Notes: generated from the letters alone by a model not told the origin. A DNA stretch of 64,000 nt from Wenzhouxiangellaceae bacterium (GCA_018334995.1 JAGXKW010000001.1:58690-122689), one strand, 5' to 3'. Shown: positions 32,500 through 44,706, counted from the stretch's first letter. Program-made: numbers and translations.

Positions 32500-35400
32500 A
32501 TGCGCAGGCCTGCGCGTTCACTGAGAGTCGTCCGAGCTCTCTTTCGTCATGGCCGGATCGCCTTTGCCTGCAGCCTGCTGTTTGTGTCCGCCGGCCATCT
32601 GAACGCTTCCGAGGCGTGGATTCGGGTGATGCAGTCCCCCGATACTGAGTCACGCGCCGGCCTGCCGGCCGGGGCGATCGACTATGGACGATTTCTCTGG
32701 ATGCCGGAGGGCGGATTTTCGGGAGCGCCGGGAAGCGGCAACGCCAGGCGTTACCCGAACCCGTTCGATATGGTCATCGGGGATTCGGTCCGCGACCCGT
32801 TGTCCGATCCGCCGCAAACCGGGGTCTGGTACGAATCCGCCGGTACCACCGGTCCGGATTTTCGAGTCGTCCAGTTTCGCGGCCCGATCAAGGTCGAATG
32901 GCTGACCCATCTGCGTCGTGCCGGCATCGAGCCGGTGCAATACATCCATCCGTTCAGTTACGTGGTCTGGGCCGATGAACGTTCGCTCTCCGCTGGCCGC
33001 TCCCAGCCACCGGTTCGATGGACGGGCGCATTCGTTCCGGCAATGCGCGCGCGGGCGCCCGACCTGCCGGGCCGGGCGCAGCTCGAAGGGGATGCATCCG
33101 AGCACAAACAGTCCGCGGCAGTGCTGCACGCGATGGCCCTTGTTTTCGAACCGGCGCTGGCGCAGGCCACGGCCGGCATCGAAAAGGCGGGCGCCGGCAT
33201 CGTGTCGCGCGCCCGGCTCGACCACCGATTCCATCTGCTCGAGCTGCGCCTGCAGCCCGATCATTTCCTGGCGCTTGCCCGCATCCCCGGCGTCTACACG
33301 ATCCAGCCGATCAGCCAGGATGCAGGGGTCCGCGGCGAGATGTCCAACCAGTCCATCGTCGGTGGATACGGAGAAACCTTCGATATCGTTCCGGGCTACG
33401 CCGACTGGCTCGATGCCGCCGGGCTCGACGGCGCGGGCATCAACGTCGGCATCGTCGACAGCGGCCTGCGGGAAAGCCACCAGGACCTGGTCGACAACAG
33501 GGTCGCCTGCCTCGGCGACCGGGGCAGCTGCGCGTCCGGTGACAGCGACCATGGCACCCACGTGGCCGGGGCCATCGGCGGAACCGGCGTATCCGGCGTC
33601 ATCGATGCCGGTGGTTTCCTGCGCGGACAGGGCGTGGCGCCGGCGGCATCGCTGGTCGAGCAGTTTTTCGAGCCGTTCTTGTCCGGTTCCGGCCCCGGCG
33701 GCATGAAGCCCGACGGTATGCTCGCCATCTTTCGAGATTCGGCAACCTCCGGCGCGCAGCTGACCAACAATTCGTGGGGGTCTTCGGAAACGCCGCAGGG
33801 CTACAACATTCCGACCATGCAGGTCGACATGATCGTCCGCGACGCCGATCCCGAGACTCCGGGCCGGCAACCGGTGCTGCCGGTCTGGTCGGTCATGAAC
33901 GGCAGCGGCGACGGCTTCGGTGACTGCTCGCCTTCCTCGCTGGGCGCACCCGACGAGGCCAAGAACCTGTTCGCAGTCGGCTCGACCTGGCTGCAGAATT
34001 CCGATGGTGCCCAGCGCCCGGATATTTTCAGCATTTCCTCGAACAGCGCGCACGGGCCGGCATGCGACGGACGCCTGGTGCCGCACATCGTCGCGCCCGG
34101 CTGCAACACGGACAGCACCGTCGCCGGCAATGATGCGGATTACAGTTCGGGCTTCTGCGGTACATCGATGGCCGCTCCGGTCGTCTCGGGCGGGGTCTCG
34201 CTGTTCATGCAGAAATACGCCGCCGAAACCGGCGCACCGCCCAGCCCCGCGCTGGTCAAGGCGGTGTTCACGGCGGCGGCGACGGATCTCGTGGGCAATC
34301 TCGATGCCGACGGGAACATGCTCCAGCATCGCCCCGACCGCAGACAGGGCTGGGGTCGAATCGACCTGGATGCCGTGATCAGCCCGGAAGACCGGCTGGA
34401 GACCGTCGATCAGACCAAGGTGTTTCACGCCACCGGCGAGTCCTGGACGTGGACCTTCACGCCCGAGGATCCCGGCGTGCCGATGCGCATCATGCTGGCC
34501 TGGACCGATGCGCCCGGACCGGGTACCGGCGGTTCGAATCCGGCCTGGACCAACGACCTGGACCTGGTCGCGACCGTCGCGGACGGCGACTATTACGGCA
34601 ACAGCGTCAATCCCGGCACCGGCTTTTCCGAAAGCGCCGGTGCGCCGGACGACAAGCACGACGACAAGAACAACCTCGAAGGCGTGATGCTGTCCCCGGA
34701 GCAGCACTCGGGCCAGTCGGTCGACATCGAGGTGCTCGCCGCCAACCTGGCCGCCGATGCGCTGGATCCATGGGCACCGGAACCCGGTGTCACCCGCCAG
34801 GATTTTGCGCTCGCGTGCATCAATTGCGTTCGCGAACGCGGTTTTGCGCTCGCGACCGAAGACGAACAGAGCGCGATCTGCACCGCATCCGGCGATGCGT
34901 CGTTCGATGTCGCGATCGATGTGCGATCGATCGCGGGCTTCGCCGATCCGGTCACGCTTGCGTCGTCACTGCCGCCACCGGGCTTCAGCGTGGACTCGCC
35001 CAGTCCGGACGTGATCGATCCACCAGGCCAGTCGATCGCCACCGTTTCTGCCGAGGCGGGCGTGGAGAGCGGCGTCTACAATCTGACCATCGCAGGCAGT
35101 TCGGAAAGTGTCGGCGAGCAGGCAGTCACCTTTGCCGCGATCGTCGACGACGCAAGCCCGCCGGCGCCCCCGCTGCAATCCCCGGGCGCCGGCGCAACCG
35201 GGACGTCGCTGCGGCCGTCATTCGACTGGCTTGCCGCCGACCAGGCCGACAGTTACCTGTTCGAGCTGGCCACCGATGCGGGTTTCAGCGACGTGATCGT
35301 CAGTGAGGTCGTCGACGGCGTTTCGTTCCGGGTGCCGTTCGAGCTCGATTCGCTCAGCGAGTATTTCTGGCGCGTCACGCCATCGAACCAGTGCGGTGCC

Positions 35401-36042
35401 GGCGGCGCGGCCGAATCGTCGTTCACCACCGGGCTGGCGCCCGGCGAATGCGGAATCGGGACGCGGAAGGTCGAATATTTCGCAGACGACATGGAAGCGG
35501 GTGAGAATGACTGGACCCATTCGGCGGCCGACGCGCCGGATACCTGGGAATTGCAGAGCTTCGATGCCAACAGTCCGGTCGCGGCCTGGCGGGCCCGGTC
35601 GGTGGACGAAGTCAGCGACCAACGGCTGGTTTCGCCGGAAATCAGGGTGCCGGCGGGTGTGTCCGAGCCGACGCTGCAGTTCTTTACCGACTTCAGCCTC
35701 GAGCCCGGCGGCGGCTGCTGGGATGCCGGCGTGCTTGAGTATTCCGACGACGACGGCCGGACCTGGGCTCGTTTCGCCGGGCAGGACCTGCTGGACAACA
35801 CCTACACCGGAGCGATCGAAAGCGGTTCGGGCAGTCCGCTGGCCGGGCAGTCGGGCTGGTGCGGCGTCCAGGAGTGGACCCGTACAGTCGTCGACCTGAG
35901 CGGGCTGGAGGACAAGGCCCTGCGATTCCGTTTCCGGCTGGGGACCGACCAGTCGGTGGCGCAGGGCGACTGGCTGGTCGACGACGTGATCGTCCAGAGC
36001 TGCGAGCCCGAATTCATCTTCGCCGACGGCTTCGAGGATTGA
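32500..36042 (+). CDS. Secreted S8 (subtilisin-like) serine protease with C-terminal accessory domains
   Basis: Catalytic motifs NVGIVDSGLRESHQD, DHGTHVAGAIGG, GTSMAAPVVSGGVSLF; FN3-like region; C-terminal tail FIFADGFED. Confidence 0.9.
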   Translation: MRRPARSLRVVRALFRHGRIAFACSLLFVSAGHLNASEAWIRVMQSPDTESRAGLPAGAIDYGRFLWMPEGGFSGAPGSGNARRYPNPFDMVIGDSVRDPLSDPPQTGVWYESAGTTGPDFRVVQFRGPIKVEWLTHLRRAGIEPVQYIHPFSYVVWADERSLSAGRSQPPVRWTGAFVPAMRARAPDLPGRAQLEGDASEHKQSAAVLHAMALVFEPALAQATAGIEKAGAGIVSRARLDHRFHLLELRLQPDHFLALARIPGVYTIQPISQDAGVRGEMSNQSIVGGYGETFDIVPGYADWLDAAGLDGAGINVGIVDSGLRESHQDLVDNRVACLGDRGSCASGDSDHGTHVAGAIGGTGVSGVIDAGGFLRGQGVAPAASLVEQFFEPFLSGSGPGGMKPDGMLAIFRDSATSGAQLTNNSWGSSETPQGYNIPTMQVDMIVRDADPETPGRQPVLPVWSVMNGSGDGFGDCSPSSLGAPDEAKNLFAVGSTWLQNSDGAQRPDIFSISSNSAHGPACDGRLVPHIVAPGCNTDSTVAGNDADYSSGFCGTSMAAPVVSGGVSLFMQKYAAETGAPPSPALVKAVFTAAATDLVGNLDADGNMLQHRPDRRQGWGRIDLDAVISPEDRLETVDQTKVFHATGESWTWTFTPEDPGVPMRIMLAWTDAPGPGTGGSNPAWTNDLDLVATVADGDYYGNSVNPGTGFSESAGAPDDKHDDKNNLEGVMLSPEQHSGQSVDIEVLAANLAADALDPWAPEPGVTRQDFALACINCVRERGFALATEDEQSAICTASGDASFDVAIDVRSIAGFADPVTLASSLPPPGFSVDSPSPDVIDPPGQSIATVSAEAGVESGVYNLTIAGSSESVGEQAVTFAAIVDDASPPAPPLQSPGAGATGTSLRPSFDWLAADQADSYLFELATDAGFSDVIVSEVVDGVSFRVPFELDSLSEYFWRVTPSNQCGAGGAAESSFTTGLAPGECGIGTRKVEYFADDMEAGENDWTHSAADAPDTWELQSFDANSPVAAWRARSVDEVSDQRLVSPEIRVPAGVSEPTLQFFTDFSLEPGGGCWDAGVLEYSDDDGRTWARFAGQDLLDNTYTGAIESGSGSPLAGQSGWCGVQEWTRTVVDLSGLEDKALRFRFRLGTDQSVAQGDWLVDDVIVQSCEPEFIFADGFED

Positions 36043-36063
36043 AGCCGACCCGGGGGGGCGGAT

Positions 36064-36079
36064 CGCCGGCCGGCGTTTT
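36064..36079. terminator. Possible terminator between convergent genes
   Basis: CGCCGGCCGGCG palindrome followed by TTTT. Confidence 0.4.
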
Positions 36080-37482
36080 CAGTTGTACCCGATCCACACC
36101 GCGACCACCATGGCCAGCGCGCCCAGCGCCAGCAGCTTGACGATCAGCGGGAGGATGAACCGGAACCAGCGCGCGTAAGGGATGCCGGCCAGGCCCAGGA
36201 TGCCCATCAGCACCGGGTTGGTCGGCACGATCATGTTCATGAAGCCGTCGCCGAACTGGTAGGCCAGCACCGAGACCTGGCGCTCAACCCCGACCAGGTC
36301 GCCGATCGGCGCCATCAGCGGCATGGTCAGGTAGGCCTGACCGCTGCCGCTGGATACGAAGATGTTCATGACCGACTGGATGCCGAGCATGCCCACGGCC
36401 GAAAGCTCGGCCGGCAGGCCCACCAGCGGGCTGGCCATGGCGTTGACGATGGTGTGCAGCACCTGGCCGTCTTCGAGCAGCAGCGCGATGGCGCGCGCGA
36501 ACCCGATCAGCACCGCGGTGCCGGCCAGTTCGGCCGCGCCGTTGCTGAACGTCGTTGCCAGGCGGTCGATGCCCATCCGGGTGATCAGGCCGGCGACGAC
36601 GGAAAGGGCGATGAAGATTGCGCCCAGTTCCACCAGGTACCAGCCGTGCATGGTGATGCCGTAGACCAGCAGTGCAAGCGCGCCGAAGGTGGCGGCCAGG
36701 ACCGCCATGCGGCGCCGGGTCATCGGCAGCTGCTCGGCCTGCGGCGGCGGCTGGGCCTCGTCGATGCCGTGGACCAGGCTGGCCGCCGGATCGCGCTGGA
36801 CCTTGCGCGCATAAGACCATACGTGATGGACGCCGACGGCCAGGAAGGGTACGAATATCGCTGCCCGGAAGGCCCAGCCCGAGGCCGGCTGCAGTTCGGC
36901 GACGTCCTGGGCGATCAGCAGCGTGAACGGGTTCATGATGGTTGCGCCGTATCCGACCCCGTAACCGACCACCATGATGCCGATCGCGGCCACGGTATCC
37001 ATGCGCATGGCGACGCAAACCGCGATCAGGATGCCGGCGAACGGGATGTATTCCTCTGCCATGCCCAGCGTGGCCGAGGCCGCGGCGAACAAAAACACGC
37101 CGAAGAAGATCAGCAGCACCGAGTTGTGGCTGTAGCGCTCGATCACGCTGCCCAGGAAAGCGTCGATGGCGCCGGTCTCGCGAATCACGCGCAGCGCGCC
37201 GCCGATGATCAGCACGAAGAAGATGATGCCCTGGGCCTCGGCCATGGCGCGCGGCACGGCCGTGAAAAGCGACCACGGCGAAAGCGTTTCGGCGTCTTCG
37301 AGCGTCGCGTAGGTGCCGGGCACCACGACCTCGCGACCGGATTCGTTGACCACGGTTTCGAACTCGCCGGCCGGCAGGATCCAGGTCAGCACCAGCGCGA
37401 CGACCATCATGATGAACATCAGTGCCAGCGTGTGCGGGATGCGGAAGGGGGAGGCCTTGGCTCCAGCCTGGGAATCGGTCAT
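36079..37482 (-). CDS. YfcC-family (DcuC/ArcD-like) multi-TM transporter
   Basis: IPHTLALMFIMMVVALVLTWILPAGEFETVVNESGREVVVPGTY; SGSGQAYLTMPLMAPIGDLVGVERQVSVLAYQFGDGFMNMIVPTNPVLMGIL. Confidence 0.87.
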   Translation of the reverse strand: MTDSQAGAKASPFRIPHTLALMFIMMVVALVLTWILPAGEFETVVNESGREVVVPGTYATLEDAETLSPWSLFTAVPRAMAEAQGIIFFVLIIGGALRVIRETGAIDAFLGSVIERYSHNSVLLIFFGVFLFAAASATLGMAEEYIPFAGILIAVCVAMRMDTVAAIGIMVVGYGVGYGATIMNPFTLLIAQDVAELQPASGWAFRAAIFVPFLAVGVHHVWSYARKVQRDPAASLVHGIDEAQPPPQAEQLPMTRRRMAVLAATFGALALLVYGITMHGWYLVELGAIFIALSVVAGLITRMGIDRLATTFSNGAAELAGTAVLIGFARAIALLLEDGQVLHTIVNAMASPLVGLPAELSAVGMLGIQSVMNIFVSSGSGQAYLTMPLMAPIGDLVGVERQVSVLAYQFGDGFMNMIVPTNPVLMGILGLAGIPYARWFRFILPLIVKLLALGALAMVVAVWIGYN

Positions 37483-37565
37483 TGGCGTGTCCGGGCCTGT
37501 TGCGCAGGCGTTGTTGTTGTCGTGTCCGTATTGTAGGCGGCCCCGGCCGCGGTTGCGAATCCTGA

Positions 37566-39122
<1,557 letters not shown>

Positions 39123-39129
39123 AAACCTG

Positions 39130-39286
39130 TCCACGAATTACCCAGATCGACACAGATGTAAAAGGCGGAAACTTTTGCGGATTAATGACTGCACCAGGTG
39201 TTGAAGGTACTGATCACGGTTTTTGGGGTTTTGACTTTCAAAGCAAACACGCTTTTTGATCTGTGTAAAGCTGTGCAATCTGTGGA
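39130..39286. repeat. Intergenic element bounded by inverted ATCTGTG-type repeats (guaB-guaA)
   Basis: TCCACGAATTACCCAGATCGACACAGATGTA (39130-39160) against ATCTGTGTAAAGCTGTGCAATCTGTGGA (39259-39286). Confidence 0.72.
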
Positions 39287-39329
39287 TCGCCTTTCGTAAG
39301 TTATGGACCGCCTTTCCAGGAACCAGAAC

Positions 39330-40907
39330 ATGACCGACGACATCCACGCCTCCCGCATCCTGATCCTGGATTTCGGTTCTCAATACACCCAGCTCATCGC
39401 GCGGCGAATCCGCGAGATCGGGGTATATTCGGAGATCATGCCGTTCGACGCCGGTGCCGATGCGATCCGGACATTTGCGCCGATGGGCATCGTGCTGTCC
39501 GGTGGACCGGAGTCGGTGGGGTTCGAGGACAGTCCGCGAATTCCGGACGTGGTCTTCGATCTGGGCGTGCCGCTGCTCGGGATCTGCTACGGCATGCAGG
39601 CCATGGCCACGCATTTCGGCGGCATGGTGGACCCTTCCGAGAAAAAGGAATTCGGCTATGCCGAAGTCGCCATCGCCAATCCGGCGCGGCTGCTCGAAGG
39701 GATCGAGGACCGGGTCGCGACCAACGGCCGCGGCGTGCTGGAAGTCTGGATGAGCCACGGCGACAAGGTCACGCACCTCCCCGAAGGCTTCGAGACCATG
39801 TGCACCACCGGCTCGGCGCCGATCGCGGGCATGGCCGATGACGATCGGGGCTATTACGGGCTGCAGTTCCATCCCGAGGTAACCCACACCCACCAGGGCC
39901 GGCGTATTCTCGAGCGCTTCGTGCTCGAAATCTGTAGTTGTCGCGCCGACTGGACGACCGAGGCCATCATCGAAGACCAGATCGCGCGGGTGCGCGCGCA
40001 GGTCGGCGACGACAGCGTACTGCTGGGGCTGTCCGGTGGCGTCGATTCATCGGTGGTCGCTGCGCTTCTGCACGAGGCGATCGGCGACCAGTTGCTTTGC
40101 ATCTTCGTCGATACCGGTCTTTTGCGCTACCGGGAAGGCGACCAGGTCATGGCGACCTTCGCCGAGCACCTGGGCGTGCGGGTCGAGCGGATCGACGCGC
40201 GTGAGCCGTTCCTGGATGCACTTGTCGGCGTGGATGATCCGGAAGAAAAGCGCAAGGTCATCGGGCGCGAGTTCATCAGCGTATTCGATGCAGCGGCCAA
40301 AAGCCATCGCGAGGCCGGCTGGCTGGCCCAGGGCACGATCTATCCGGACGTGATCGAATCGGCCGGCGCGGCCACCGGCAAGGCCAAGGTGATCAAGTCG
40401 CACCACAATGTCGGCGGCCTGCCCGAGGAAATGAATCTCGAGCTGGTAGAGCCGTTGCGCGAGCTGTTCAAGGACGAGGTGCGCCGGATCGGCGTCGAGC
40501 TCGGCCTGCCGGCCGAACTGGTGATGCGCCATCCGTTCCCCGGCCCCGGCCTGGGCGTGCGCATCCTGGGAGAAGTCAGGCCCGAATACATCGAGCCTCT
40601 GCAGAAGGCCGACCATATCTTCATTTCCGAGCTCAGGAAGGCCGGGCTGTACGACAAGGTCAGCCAGGCCTTCGCCGTGTTTCTGCCGGTCAAGTCGGTG
40701 GGTGTGGTCGGCGACGCGCGCCGCTACGAATGGGTGATCGCACTGCGAGCGGTCGAGACCATCGACTTCATGACCGCGCGCTGGGCCCGATTGGACGCGG
40801 AGTTCCTCGACCACGTCGCGCGTCGCATCATCAACGAAATCACCGGTGTTTCGCGCGTGGTCTACGACATCTCCGGCAAGCCGCCGGCGACGATCGAGTG
40901 GGAATGA
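39330..40907 (+). CDS. guaA: GMP synthase (glutamine-hydrolyzing)
   Basis: GATase motifs [23 protein letters not shown]-PPase [31 protein letters not shown]. Confidence 0.97.
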   Translation: MTDDIHASRILILDFGSQYTQLIARRIREIGVYSEIMPFDAGADAIRTFAPMGIVLSGGPESVGFEDSPRIPDVVFDLGVPLLGICYGMQAMATHFGGMVDPSEKKEFGYAEVAIANPARLLEGIEDRVATNGRGVLEVWMSHGDKVTHLPEGFETMCTTGSAPIAGMADDDRGYYGLQFHPEVTHTHQGRRILERFVLEICSCRADWTTEAIIEDQIARVRAQVGDDSVLLGLSGGVDSSVVAALLHEAIGDQLLCIFVDTGLLRYREGDQVMATFAEHLGVRVERIDAREPFLDALVGVDDPEEKRKVIGREFISVFDAAAKSHREAGWLAQGTIYPDVIESAGAATGKAKVIKSHHNVGGLPEEMNLELVEPLRELFKDEVRRIGVELGLPAELVMRHPFPGPGLGVRILGEVRPEYIEPLQKADHIFISELRKAGLYDKVSQAFAVFLPVKSVGVVGDARRYEWVIALRAVETIDFMTARWARLDAEFLDHVARRIINEITGVSRVVYDISGKPPATIEWE

Positions 40908-41052
40908 GTCCATCTCGGCCGCGCTGCTTCCTTCGTATTCCGGTTCGCCGGCCTGGTCATCCCCGGATCTGCTTCGGGGTTCTTGGCCCTGCTGAATTAA
41001 TCAGCTCTTTCATGGTCGAAAGAAAAAGCAATTTCAAGCCAGGAGGCATGTC

Positions 41053-41766
41053 ATGAAATCAAGGGTTTCGATGATTTTCCTGTGTCTGTTGCTGGTCCCG
41101 GGGGGCGCAGGCGCGCAGATCGTGCCGCCGATGGAAGGCTACAGCGTGGAGGTCACGTTCTCGAACGGCCTCGAGCGGCGTATGGCCTCGATCAACAACA
41201 TGGAGCAGCGGTTCGAAGAACGCTTCCGTAAAAATCGCCATTACGCGAAAAGCCCGCGGGACGCCGGAACCCAGCGCTTTGCCGAAAGTCGCACGGCGGG
41301 TACCGAATGGGCCGGCGAACGTCTGATCGGCGAAACATCGGAATTCACGCTGGAAAATCTGATCAAGGCAATGGTGGCCTACAACGTGAACCGGGCCGTG
41401 CCCGAATTCGGAGGACGGATCGAGATCGATATTGCCAGGCTCCAGTTAAGCAACCCCTCGGTCGCATTTCTGGAATCGTTCCAATCCTATGCGGTCGGCC
41501 ACATCACGGTTACGAATGCAGACGGGAGCGTCCGGTTCGATGATGCGGTTCGAGCGAATCTGGTCATCGACACCACCGTGAATTCCGCCTATGACGGCCC
41601 CGAGCTGGCATTCATCGAAGTCGATCCGTCCAAGCGCGTGGGGCCTACGCTGGCCTACTTCGTTAAGCGGGCGCTCGAGAAGGCCTGGCCGGATCACGCC
41701 AACGAGATCGTCGGACCGGTCATCGTACGTATTTCCGGGCCGAACGAAAGACTGATCTTCGATTGA
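41053..41766 (+). CDS. Exported hypothetical protein
   Basis: Signal peptide MKSRVSMIFLCLLLVPGGAGAQ; no family recognised. Confidence 0.65.
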   Translation: MKSRVSMIFLCLLLVPGGAGAQIVPPMEGYSVEVTFSNGLERRMASINNMEQRFEERFRKNRHYAKSPRDAGTQRFAESRTAGTEWAGERLIGETSEFTLENLIKAMVAYNVNRAVPEFGGRIEIDIARLQLSNPSVAFLESFQSYAVGHITVTNADGSVRFDDAVRANLVIDTTVNSAYDGPELAFIEVDPSKRVGPTLAYFVKRALEKAWPDHANEIVGPVIVRISGPNERLIFD

Positions 41767-41799
41767 GTCCGTCCCGCGCTTTTTGCGCCGGGAGACGAG

Positions 41800-42156
41800 T
41801 CAATTGAATTCCTCGTTCAGGATTTCGGGATCGAAGTAGTAGCGCTCGCCGTCGCGATGATAATGAAAGCCGAACAGGTAGCGTTCCTCGGCAACCGTGT
41901 TGCTGTTGAAAAAAATGTACTTGCGGCCCGTGCCGCGGACGAAATCGATATCGGGGCTCTCGGTCTTCAGGTCCACATCGCCCAGCACGAAGCCGGCTTC
42001 GATTGATTCCTGCTCCAGCGTGTAGATGATGGTGGCCGGCCTGGGGACGCCGCGCCGTTCGCGCTTGTTCCGGACCACCGGCACGTCGACCCGGAACGGC
42101 GCCTGATCGCCAATGATTCGGATGGACGCTCTCAGTTCTACGGGTTTGCCGTTCAT
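41800..42156 (-). CDS. Hypothetical protein, 118 aa
   Basis: Compact soluble-looking ORF 36 nt downstream of the Ser/Thr kinase on the same strand; no family recognised. Confidence 0.6.
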   Translation of the reverse strand: MNGKPVELRASIRIIGDQAPFRVDVPVVRNKRERRGVPRPATIIYTLEQESIEAGFVLGDVDLKTESPDIDFVRGTGRKYIFFNSNTVAEERYLFGFHYHRDGERYYFDPEILNEEFN

Positions 42157-42192
42157 TCCGGGCTCCTGGCGGATTTCGCCGTCGTGGTCAGG

Positions 42193-44706
42193 CTACTCGA
42201 CCAGCAACCGGTCGATTTTTCGATCGAGGGCAGCCAGATCGGGGCTGTCCGGCTGCAGTCGTTCGATCAGCGCCCGGTGAAGTCTCAGGCGCGAAAGCGT
42301 ATGGTGATCACCGTTCGTCGGGCCCGCCAGGATCGATTCGGTCTCGGCCAGTTGTGCCGACGTGACCCGATCGGGATAGACGCGATTGAGCGCCAGCGCG
42401 AGCTCGACGCCCAGCTCCTGTTCCCGATGGTCGGCATCGGCCGAACGGATGCCTTCGCGGGTTTCCGGCCAGACGCGGTTCAGACAGGCTGATTGCGGTT
42501 CGGGCGGCTGCGGAAGCGCATACGCGGCAATGCAGTGATGAAGATCCAGAAAGAAGTCGCTTTCGCCCTGGTTGGACTCCGATTGCAATTCGCCCCGGAT
42601 TTCGTCGGCACGGGCCATCCACCGTTCGGCCTGTTCGGGCGTGCTCAGCGGATTCCGGACCAGCTTGTAGGCAGTCCTGGCCAGCGCCGCCCGCCGCCGC
42701 GGACGGGTCGGGTCATTGGCCACGACCTGTTCCTGCAATTCCAGTGAGCGGAGCCATTCTTGGCGCGCCCGCTCGTGGTCGCCTTGCCACCAGATGCCGC
42801 TTCCGAGCAGCTCGCGCAACGTGGCTTCGTGAATCAGCGCCCGGACATCGTCGCTGTAGGACCGGAATTCGCTGATCAGGTCGATGGCCTCTTCAAGCGC
42901 GGCGGAGGCCGGGAGAGGGCGCCCGAGCTGACGCTGGATGCGCGAAGTCCACGACAGCGTATTGGCCAGGTCCAGCACCTCGGGATCGTCCGGCGCCGTG
43001 ATCAGCGTGCGCCGCAACTGGGTGACCCGTTCAAAGTAGTCGAGTGCATCGACAAGCTGGCCGCGCTGTTCGGCCAGGGTGCCGAGGTTGTTGTAGGCAT
43101 ATCCGAGTTCGGTTTCCGACCGCGGATCTTCCGGCTCCAGTTCGGCCAGGGCTTCGGCATGCGCGAGGTAGTTGCGCCAATAGCGTTCGGTCGCCTCGAG
43201 ATCCTCCAGGCGGTAAGCGATCGCGCCCAGCCAGAATTCGATGTTGCCGGCTTCGAACAGAAAATCCGCGCGTTGCTCCGACTTGCGTTCCAGCCACGGC
43301 CGGACCAGTCTCTCCGCTTCGCTCAAAGAGCGCTGCGCCAGTTCGAACTGCTGCCGGGTGACCTGGACTTCACCCAGCGTCTTGAGGGCCCGGGCGCGAT
43401 TCAGCACGGTCTGCGGCGCGTCATCTTGATCCTGGCGCGCCAGATACTCCAGGGCCTGTTGACCGACCCCGTCGAGCAGGTCCAGCCGGCCGATGGGGCG
43501 CAGGTTGTCGGCAAAGTCGCCGAGCATGAATTGCACCAGGCCCTCGGCATCGGCGCGCCGCTGGTCGGCGATCTGGCGCGCTTCACGCGCCTCGTCCAGC
43601 CCATGCACGGCGGTCAGCATGCCGACGACCAGCGACAGGCTCACCAGCGCGGCCGCAGCCGTCGCCACCCGATTGCGGCGCACGAAGCAGCGCAAGGCAT
43701 AGGCGCGGCTGGCACCGATCGCGCGGACCGGACGTTGATCCAGCCAGGCCTGGAGATCCTCGCCCAGTGCCGAAGCCGAGTCATAGCGCTGTTCGCGATC
43801 CGCCGCCAGCGCCTTGTGGGCGATCGCGACCAGCTCCCGCGGTGCGTCGCGCAAACCTTCGGCCAGTGATCGGATGCGCGGTTCGACCGTTCCGGAAGAG
43901 CAGCCCAGATCCACCGCCAGTGTCCGGCAGCGTTGCTCGCCGGAGATGGTCGCGAAATCCTTGCGCCTTGCGGGCTCCCGATACAGCAGTTCGGACAGGA
44001 TGGCGCCAAGGGCATAGACATCGGCACGGGCATCGATATCGCCCTGTCCGCCCGCGCGTTGCTCGGGCGGCATGTAGGCAGGCGTGCCGCCGCCGCGACC
44101 GACATGCTCGCCGCCGGGATCATCCGAAGCCAGGCTGATGGCGATGCCGAAGTCGATGATCTTTGGCGCAGGATCGCCATCGGTGCTGCGCACCAGTATG
44201 TTTGCCGGTTTCAGGTCGCGGTGAATCAGGCCTCGCTGATGCGCGTAATGCACGCCGGCGCAGACTTTGATCATCAATGCCGCGACGTCGTGCCAGGAAA
44301 GCTTCCGATCCGCGTTGAACTCATGCAGCGGCAGGCCCGGGACGTACTCCATGGCAAAGTACAGCACGTCATCGCCCAGCCTGCCGGCGTCGTGAATCTG
44401 GGCGATGCCGGGATGGTTGAGCCGTGCCAGGGCCTGGCGCTCGACCTCGAAATACGCTTCCAGGAGCGGTCTTTCGCGCTGGATACGCAGCAGTTTGAGC
44501 GCGATTTCGCGCTCCAGCGGTTCGGTCTGACGGGCCAGCCAGACCACGCCCATGCCACCGCGGCCCAGCATCCGTTTGAGGCAATACGGACCGAGCCGTT
44601 GGCCCGGCTTCCATTCGACCGCTTCCTCCAGTGATGCCACGTCGTCCGCCAGCCGGGTTTCCAGCCGGGTAGCGTCATCATCGAATCCCGGATTATCCTG
44701 ATTCAT
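42193..44706 (-). CDS. Ser/Thr protein kinase with TM segment and TPR-like C-terminal region
   Basis: GRGGMGVVWLARQ, HRDLKPANILV, IIDFGIAISL; TM VATAAAALVSLSLVVGMLTAV; helical repeats after the TM. Confidence 0.93.
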   Translation of the reverse strand: MNQDNPGFDDDATRLETRLADDVASLEEAVEWKPGQRLGPYCLKRMLGRGGMGVVWLARQTEPLEREIALKLLRIQRERPLLEAYFEVERQALARLNHPGIAQIHDAGRLGDDVLYFAMEYVPGLPLHEFNADRKLSWHDVAALMIKVCAGVHYAHQRGLIHRDLKPANILVRSTDGDPAPKIIDFGIAISLASDDPGGEHVGRGGGTPAYMPPEQRAGGQGDIDARADVYALGAILSELLYREPARRKDFATISGEQRCRTLAVDLGCSSGTVEPRIRSLAEGLRDAPRELVAIAHKALAADREQRYDSASALGEDLQAWLDQRPVRAIGASRAYALRCFVRRNRVATAAAALVSLSLVVGMLTAVHGLDEAREARQIADQRRADAEGLVQFMLGDFADNLRPIGRLDLLDGVGQQALEYLARQDQDDAPQTVLNRARALKTLGEVQVTRQQFELAQRSLSEAERLVRPWLERKSEQRADFLFEAGNIEFWLGAIAYRLEDLEATERYWRNYLAHAEALAELEPEDPRSETELGYAYNNLGTLAEQRGQLVDALDYFERVTQLRRTLITAPDDPEVLDLANTLSWTSRIQRQLGRPLPASAALEEAIDLISEFRSYSDDVRALIHEATLRELLGSGIWWQGDHERARQEWLRSLELQEQVVANDPTRPRRRAALARTAYKLVRNPLSTPEQAERWMARADEIRGELQSESNQGESDFFLDLHHCIAAYALPQPPEPQSACLNRVWPETREGIRSADADHREQELGVELALALNRVYPDRVTSAQLAETESILAGPTNGDHHTLSRLRLHRALIERLQPDSPDLAALDRKIDRLLVE

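Noticed and set aside
32650-34707. 685-aa minus-strand ORF opposite the S8 protease
   Set aside because: Antisense shadow; catalytic motifs are intact on the plus strand.
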